64,000 nt of DNA from Pseudomonas sp. AL03 (lineage in GTDB: Bacteria > Pseudomonadota > Gammaproteobacteria > Pseudomonadales > Pseudomonadaceae). The position numbers were made by a program, and so were the translations under genes. Under the pieces are notes generated by a model. It was given only the letters and a program-made list of their open reading frames with translations, made no database searches and was not told the origin of the DNA. Below, piece after piece: positions 63,118 to 64,000 of the stretch. The stretch's first letter is position 1; every line of letters starts with the position of its first letter. The stretch is taken from the NCBI RefSeq assembly GCF_029960815.1, contig NZ_JASBRE010000001.1:124001-188000 (forward strand). Direction: 5' to 3'.

Positions 63118-63194
63118 CAAAGAACCCTCTGCAATCGGTTGAAGATAAAAAACCGAACGGCCGACTCGTCATGAGTCAGCCGTCGGGCAGTGTT

Positions 63195-64000
63195 TTACAA
63201 AATCTTGAACGGGATGGTGGTCACGAGACGGAACTCGTTGATGCTGCCGTCAGCCTGGTTATCGCTGGCGCGGTGAGTGGTGTAGGTCGCGCGGACGGTG
63301 GTCGCTTTAAGCGGGCCGCTCTGCACGGCGTACGCAGTACCAATGCCGTATTCATAGTGGTTTTCGCCGTCCATGTTGCGAACGTCGTAGGCGGTACCGG
63401 TGTAGTGAGTACCGTCAATGCCCCAGCCGCGAGCCTGGTAGATGTTGAACTTCAGACCGGGTACGCCGTATTCAGCCATGTTGAGGCCGTAGGCGATCTG
63501 GAAGGACTTCTCGTTCGGGCCGTTGAAGTCCGACAGCAGGGAGTTGGCCAGGTAGATGCCGTTGGTTTCGTGCAGGTAGTCGAAGTACTCGTTACCGTTC
63601 ACTTCCTGGTACGAGAATGTCAGGCTGTGGGCCTGGTGAGTCAGGCCGAGCGACAGCGAGTAGGTGTCGTTGTCGATTTCGCCCAACAGCTTTTTGCCTT
63701 CGTCGACGGTCTTGTAGTAGTTCAGGCCGGTCGTCAGGCTCAGTACCGAGCTGTCGCCCAATACGTGGCTGGCGCCGAAATAGTACTGGTTCCACAAGTC
63801 TTCGGCCTGGGTGCCCCACAGGCTGGTGGTCAGGCTCGCGAACGGCTGGTAAGTGATACCAGCGGTGTTCACGTGATCGGCTTCTATGACGGTGTCGGCG
63901 TATTCGGAGCGGAATTTACGCTGGCTTTCTTCGGTCCGCGGTGAGTTGCGATCGAAGGTGCCGAGGTCGAACGACAGGTTCTCCAATTCTTCGCTGTGCA
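63195..64000 (-). CDS. OprD-family outer membrane porin, C-terminal part (OpdP-like)
   Basis: The reading frame stays open to the window edge, so the start and signal peptide are missing. The ~267 visible residues are beta-barrel-like and contain OprD-family segments such as RKFRSEYADTVIEADHVNTA, SLTFSYQEVNGNEYFDYLHE and the terminal NEFRLVTTIPFKIL. Its position before dppA suggests the dipeptide porin OpdP; gene symbol left out because the protein is incomplete. Confidence 0.88.
   Translation of the reverse strand, partial: HSEELENLSFDLGTFDRNSPRTEESQRKFRSEYADTVIEADHVNTAGITYQPFASLTTSLWGTQAEDLWNQYYFGASHVLGDSSVLSLTTGLNYYKTVDEGKKLLGEIDNDTYSLSLGLTHQAHSLTFSYQEVNGNEYFDYLHETNGIYLANSLLSDFNGPNEKSFQIAYGLNMAEYGVPGLKFNIYQARGWGIDGTHYTGTAYDVRNMDGENHYEYGIGTAYAVQSGPLKATTVRATYTTHRASDNQADGSINEFRLVTTIPFKIL

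Overview
The window is a chromosomal segment of a Pseudomonas species, most likely of the P. fluorescens group. The evidence is gene order and protein content: the carB-greA-ftsH-folP-glmM-tpiA-secG-tRNA-rimP-nusA-infB-rbfA-truB-rpsO-pnp block, nadC-DUF1631-ampD-ampE-chemoreceptor, piuA/piuC, speC and opdP-dppABCDF all match what I recall of Pseudomonas chromosomes. Intergenic spaces carry the REP/REPIN-type palindromes typical of that group. Species cannot be fixed from the sequence alone.

Layout. (1) 1-20.1 kb is a plus-strand housekeeping block for pyrimidine/arginine precursor synthesis (carA end, carB), transcription and translation (greA, nusA, infB, rbfA, truB, rpsO, pnp, tRNA-Leu, tRNA-fMet), 23S rRNA modification (rlmE), membrane proteolysis (ftsH), folate (folP), cell wall precursor (glmM), glycolysis (tpiA) and secretion (secG). 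(2) 20.1-27.8 kb holds a tRNA-Thr gene without an encoded CCA, a small conserved protein, nadC, a DUF1631 protein, ampD-ampE and a chemoreceptor. (3) 27.8-37.1 kb holds a TatD-family hydrolase, the fructose PTS regulon (fruR, fruBKA, with a visible Cra operator) and a Tat-exported PhoD-like phosphatase. (4) 37.2-43.8 kb is an iron-uptake group: a PepSY/flavodoxin/reductase fusion, the TonB receptor PiuA, the hydroxylase PiuC and a Sel1-repeat protein. (5) 43.8-47.3 kb is an A+T-rich accessory insert with a 754-residue protein resembling alpha-xenorhabdolysin (XaxA/YaxA) pore-forming toxins, apparently extended by a second subunit-like half, plus an unrecognised partner. (6) 47.3-55 kb holds speC, an osmoprotectant-type ABC transporter operon and prfC. 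(7) 55-57.5 kb is a small accessory patch: a SnoaL-like protein and a frameshifted MFS transporter between short direct repeats, then a small exported acidic protein. (8) 57.5-64 kb is the dipeptide uptake operon dppABCDF with an OprD-family porin cut by the window edge.

The most unusual signals are two. First, two ~269-nt elements (48507-48775 and 50369-50636) share conserved unpaired segments and the same three-stem architecture, while the stem sequences differ and remain almost perfectly base-paired in each copy. They bracket the ATPase gene of the osmoprotectant operon, and one copy supplies the stop codon of the preceding permease. Second, the fused xenorhabdolysin-like toxin locus lies between the piu genes and speC.
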